Source: Varroa destructor
Lineage: Eukaryota > Arthropoda > Arachnida > Mesostigmata > Varroidae
NCBI RefSeq assembly: GCF_002443255.2
Contig: NW_019211457.1
Span: 13,320,216 to 13,384,215 of the forward strand
DNA: 64,000 nt
Direction: 5' to 3'
The position numbers were made by a program, and so were the translations under genes. The notes below the pieces were generated by a model. That model did no database searches. It was not told the origin of the DNA and worked only from the letters and a program-made list of their open reading frames with translations. Of the stretch, positions 62,155-64,000 are shown piece after piece (position 1 is the first letter of the stretch; each line of letters begins with the position of its first letter).

Positions 62155-62769
62155 TAAGGCGTAAATAAATTAGGTTTTTTGCAACAGCACTTTGTGAGCT
62201 CTTGTTCTCTAAAAGTTGAAAAATTTCCTTATTGAGTAAAACTCCCTAGCGTGTACTTACCGGATTTATTACTCGGATTATTACGGATTACAATTAGGAC
62301 ACATTTAAAGGGATCTTGTGTCGATTAGAGTAGCATAATGATATCATTATTGAGTCCAGCTCTTTTCCAATTTTCATAACCAGAAGATTTCCAGAAAATA
62401 ACATTTAGTAACCAGTTTCTAGATGTTGTCTTCTGCAAGAACTTCAAGCATTTTTTTTTATGATTCCGTCAATGAAATGTTAAAAAACCTCTAAAAAATT
62501 GCTCACTTACTCGTTTACCAACACGGGCTACTTACTTCTTTCGCTGCGCTTTTAAACGAGAGCTGAGCCACAAAAAGAAAACCACGAATATCATAAAAAT
62601 ACTGTTTCGAACTAATAAGCTTTGGTTTTATGAGTCATTCTACTCTAATTTTACTTTCCTTATTTACGGCAACGACGCAGTAGCAGCCATTAGGATGACA
62701 ACATCGGGGACTTCAGGCATACACTATACACGTGAAGTTCATCGCCGGGCCTTCACCGCCAAATGAAGC

Positions 62770-63190
62770 TTAACGCACAGGTGGCTTCCTCCAAACACCA
62801 GATACTTGGTAGCGCTCGTTTGCCAGGCACGAAATAGCATGACTAAATCTGGTTTGAACGGATACGACAAAGTTACGGGATTGAGTAGTGGTCACGGAAG
62901 CCTCCCGAAAGCGGCCATAGCTGTAACAGAGCACAGCGCATGCTAACAACGCCAATAACCCCAACAACAACGAGAACACAACTACGGTGCCACCGACAGA
63001 ACGCTTTACCGCTGACGAACAAAAGCGACGAGGGTCGCTGCTGGTCCTAGTAAAGGGCAAGTCCTACATGCTCAAAATGAGTCAACAGTGGAATAAACGC
63101 CATGGTATGCTACTGGTACGGATGATGGGTAGCGTCAGAATCCTCATTTTGGCAACTGTGACGACGGCCGCTACGATATTAGGCTACTAG
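62770..63190. CDS. Overlapping exon-like frames on opposite strands
   Basis: Minus: after acceptor ccctttactag (exon from about 63048 down to a TAA at 62770) the frame has a basic flank, a clear membrane helix (VVVFSLLLGLLALLACAVLC) and a soluble end. Plus: after acceptor gctgtaacag near 62932 a frame starts with an Asn/Thr-rich run and goes through FTADEQKRRGSLLVLVKG to a stop at 63190. The AAC-rich tract explains both (Asn on one strand, Leu/Val on the other). Only one, or neither, is real. Confidence 0.3.
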
Positions 63191-64000
63191 TCCGTACCAG
63201 TGGGCAGAATCGGGGTAATAGTCCTAAGAACAGTAACAAACTAAGGAGCAGGCCTAAAAACGAAAGTACGGCTATCGCCATTCTTGGCCGAAATTAGACT
63301 GTCATTTGCAATCCGCTATCACCTTTTGGTGTGACAGTCTCCTTCCGTTCGACCCGATGGCTGTCTGGGTCTATTCAGTTGCTATTGTGACACCATCTCA
63401 GCAGTGACTTCGCGAATCTTGATCCTCTGAATGCACGATGTAGTTGTTGATGCGTGCTTGACTACTAAGTGGCTCAGTACAATCAAACGCACCTCGATAC
63501 TGCCGATGTTGTGTAAGACTGCTGTTGACAAAGGTGTCTACAGCCATTCAGCCTTCAATTCACCCTTCAATTACTTGCGTTTCCTTGGTCGCTTGGTCTG
63601 CTGACGCAGCCCGTCATCAGCACGGACTGACAACAAGAACGATGGCGGCAGCGACGACAACAATACCAGCCTCTGACTGGCCAATAATGAGCATTGAGAT
63701 CGTCAGGATCCGAATGTCCCTGAACCAATTTTCGAACAAGTGATTCTCCTTCGTTGGTCTCTTTATACAGCCGAAATACGTTCGAATTTCATTCGTATTG
63801 GAGCTACGCTTCGCGGTCATATAGTCTAATCCCATACTTGCTTATTTTATTTTATTCCGCCAGCGTTTTTCATTCCCAATTCAGCAGCCGACCTTTACGA
63901 GGCACCGCAGTTGCGTAGCATCGCATCTACTGCTTCCCTCAAGTTACAGCATGTCTGCATCTAGCAGTTCGACGGATCAGTGTAAACCATTGCTAGTCTA
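63191..64000. other. Window end, unresolved exon-like block near 63.6 kb
   Basis: At about 63530-63750 two minus frames and one plus frame are open together. One minus frame gives a hydrophobic run (IVVVAAAIVLVVS); another gives a Cys/Arg-rich run (YCCRRCRHRSCC). Frame choice cannot be made. The rest shows nothing recognisable. Confidence 0.35.

Noticed and set aside
1..64000. CRISPR arrays, operons, phage or bacterial insertion sequences, rRNA operons
   Set aside because: No regularly spaced repeats, ribosome-binding sites, transposase frames or rRNA genes were seen; the DNA is eukaryotic nuclear in style.

Overview
The window looks like eukaryotic nuclear DNA from an arthropod; a mite or another chelicerate would fit, but the sequence does not settle the lineage. 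Reasons are the small exons with GT..AG borders, the AT-rich introns and intergenic DNA with long (TA)n tracts, a canonical animal SLC9 Na+/H+ exchanger, and an achaete-scute type bHLH gene. Nothing bacterial or viral was seen. Most short open frames are chance frames in introns or spacer.

From 1171 to 30417 (+) lies most of one Na+/H+ exchanger gene of the plasma-membrane NHE2/NHE3 type. I placed 23 exons whose reading phases all join without a break, giving 912 residues plus stop. The first exon or exons (N-terminus and first membrane segment) lie upstream of the window. Exons 1-12 encode the membrane transporter domain and its junction to the tail; exons 13-23 encode a long cytoplasmic regulatory tail. 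Intron 16 is 6.4 kb. A 100-base run of N sits in a TA repeat in intron 11. A 252-base phase-0 exon and a possible alternative last exon behind a 50-base pyrimidine tract hint at tail variants.

From 30.4 to 41.3 kb the DNA is AT-rich. It holds a probable small secreted cysteine-containing protein gene (35997-37679, +) with two weak look-alike open frames upstream at 33.2 and 34.3 kb. From 44909 down to 41288 (-) lies a complete six-exon gene for a 252-residue acidic protein that I cannot assign to any family; a (CG)8 tract lies about 490 bases upstream of its start codon. From 45 to 52.5 kb there is little certain coding DNA, apart from one exon-like block at 49.05-49.29 kb that is open on both strands.

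At 53146-52574 (-) is an intronless achaete-scute family bHLH gene. From 53.2 to 64 kb the DNA is mostly spacer, with a degenerate tRNA-Gly copy at 56.76 kb, a (TA)n tract flanked by 10-base direct repeats at 61.5 kb, and a few isolated exon-like frames (55.35, 60.16, 61.88, 62.77-63.19 and 63.6 kb) that I cannot join into genes.

The genes show no functional link: this is ordinary animal gene order, not an operon. The most useful novel items are the unassigned acidic protein, the small secreted protein locus, and the possible NHE tail variants.
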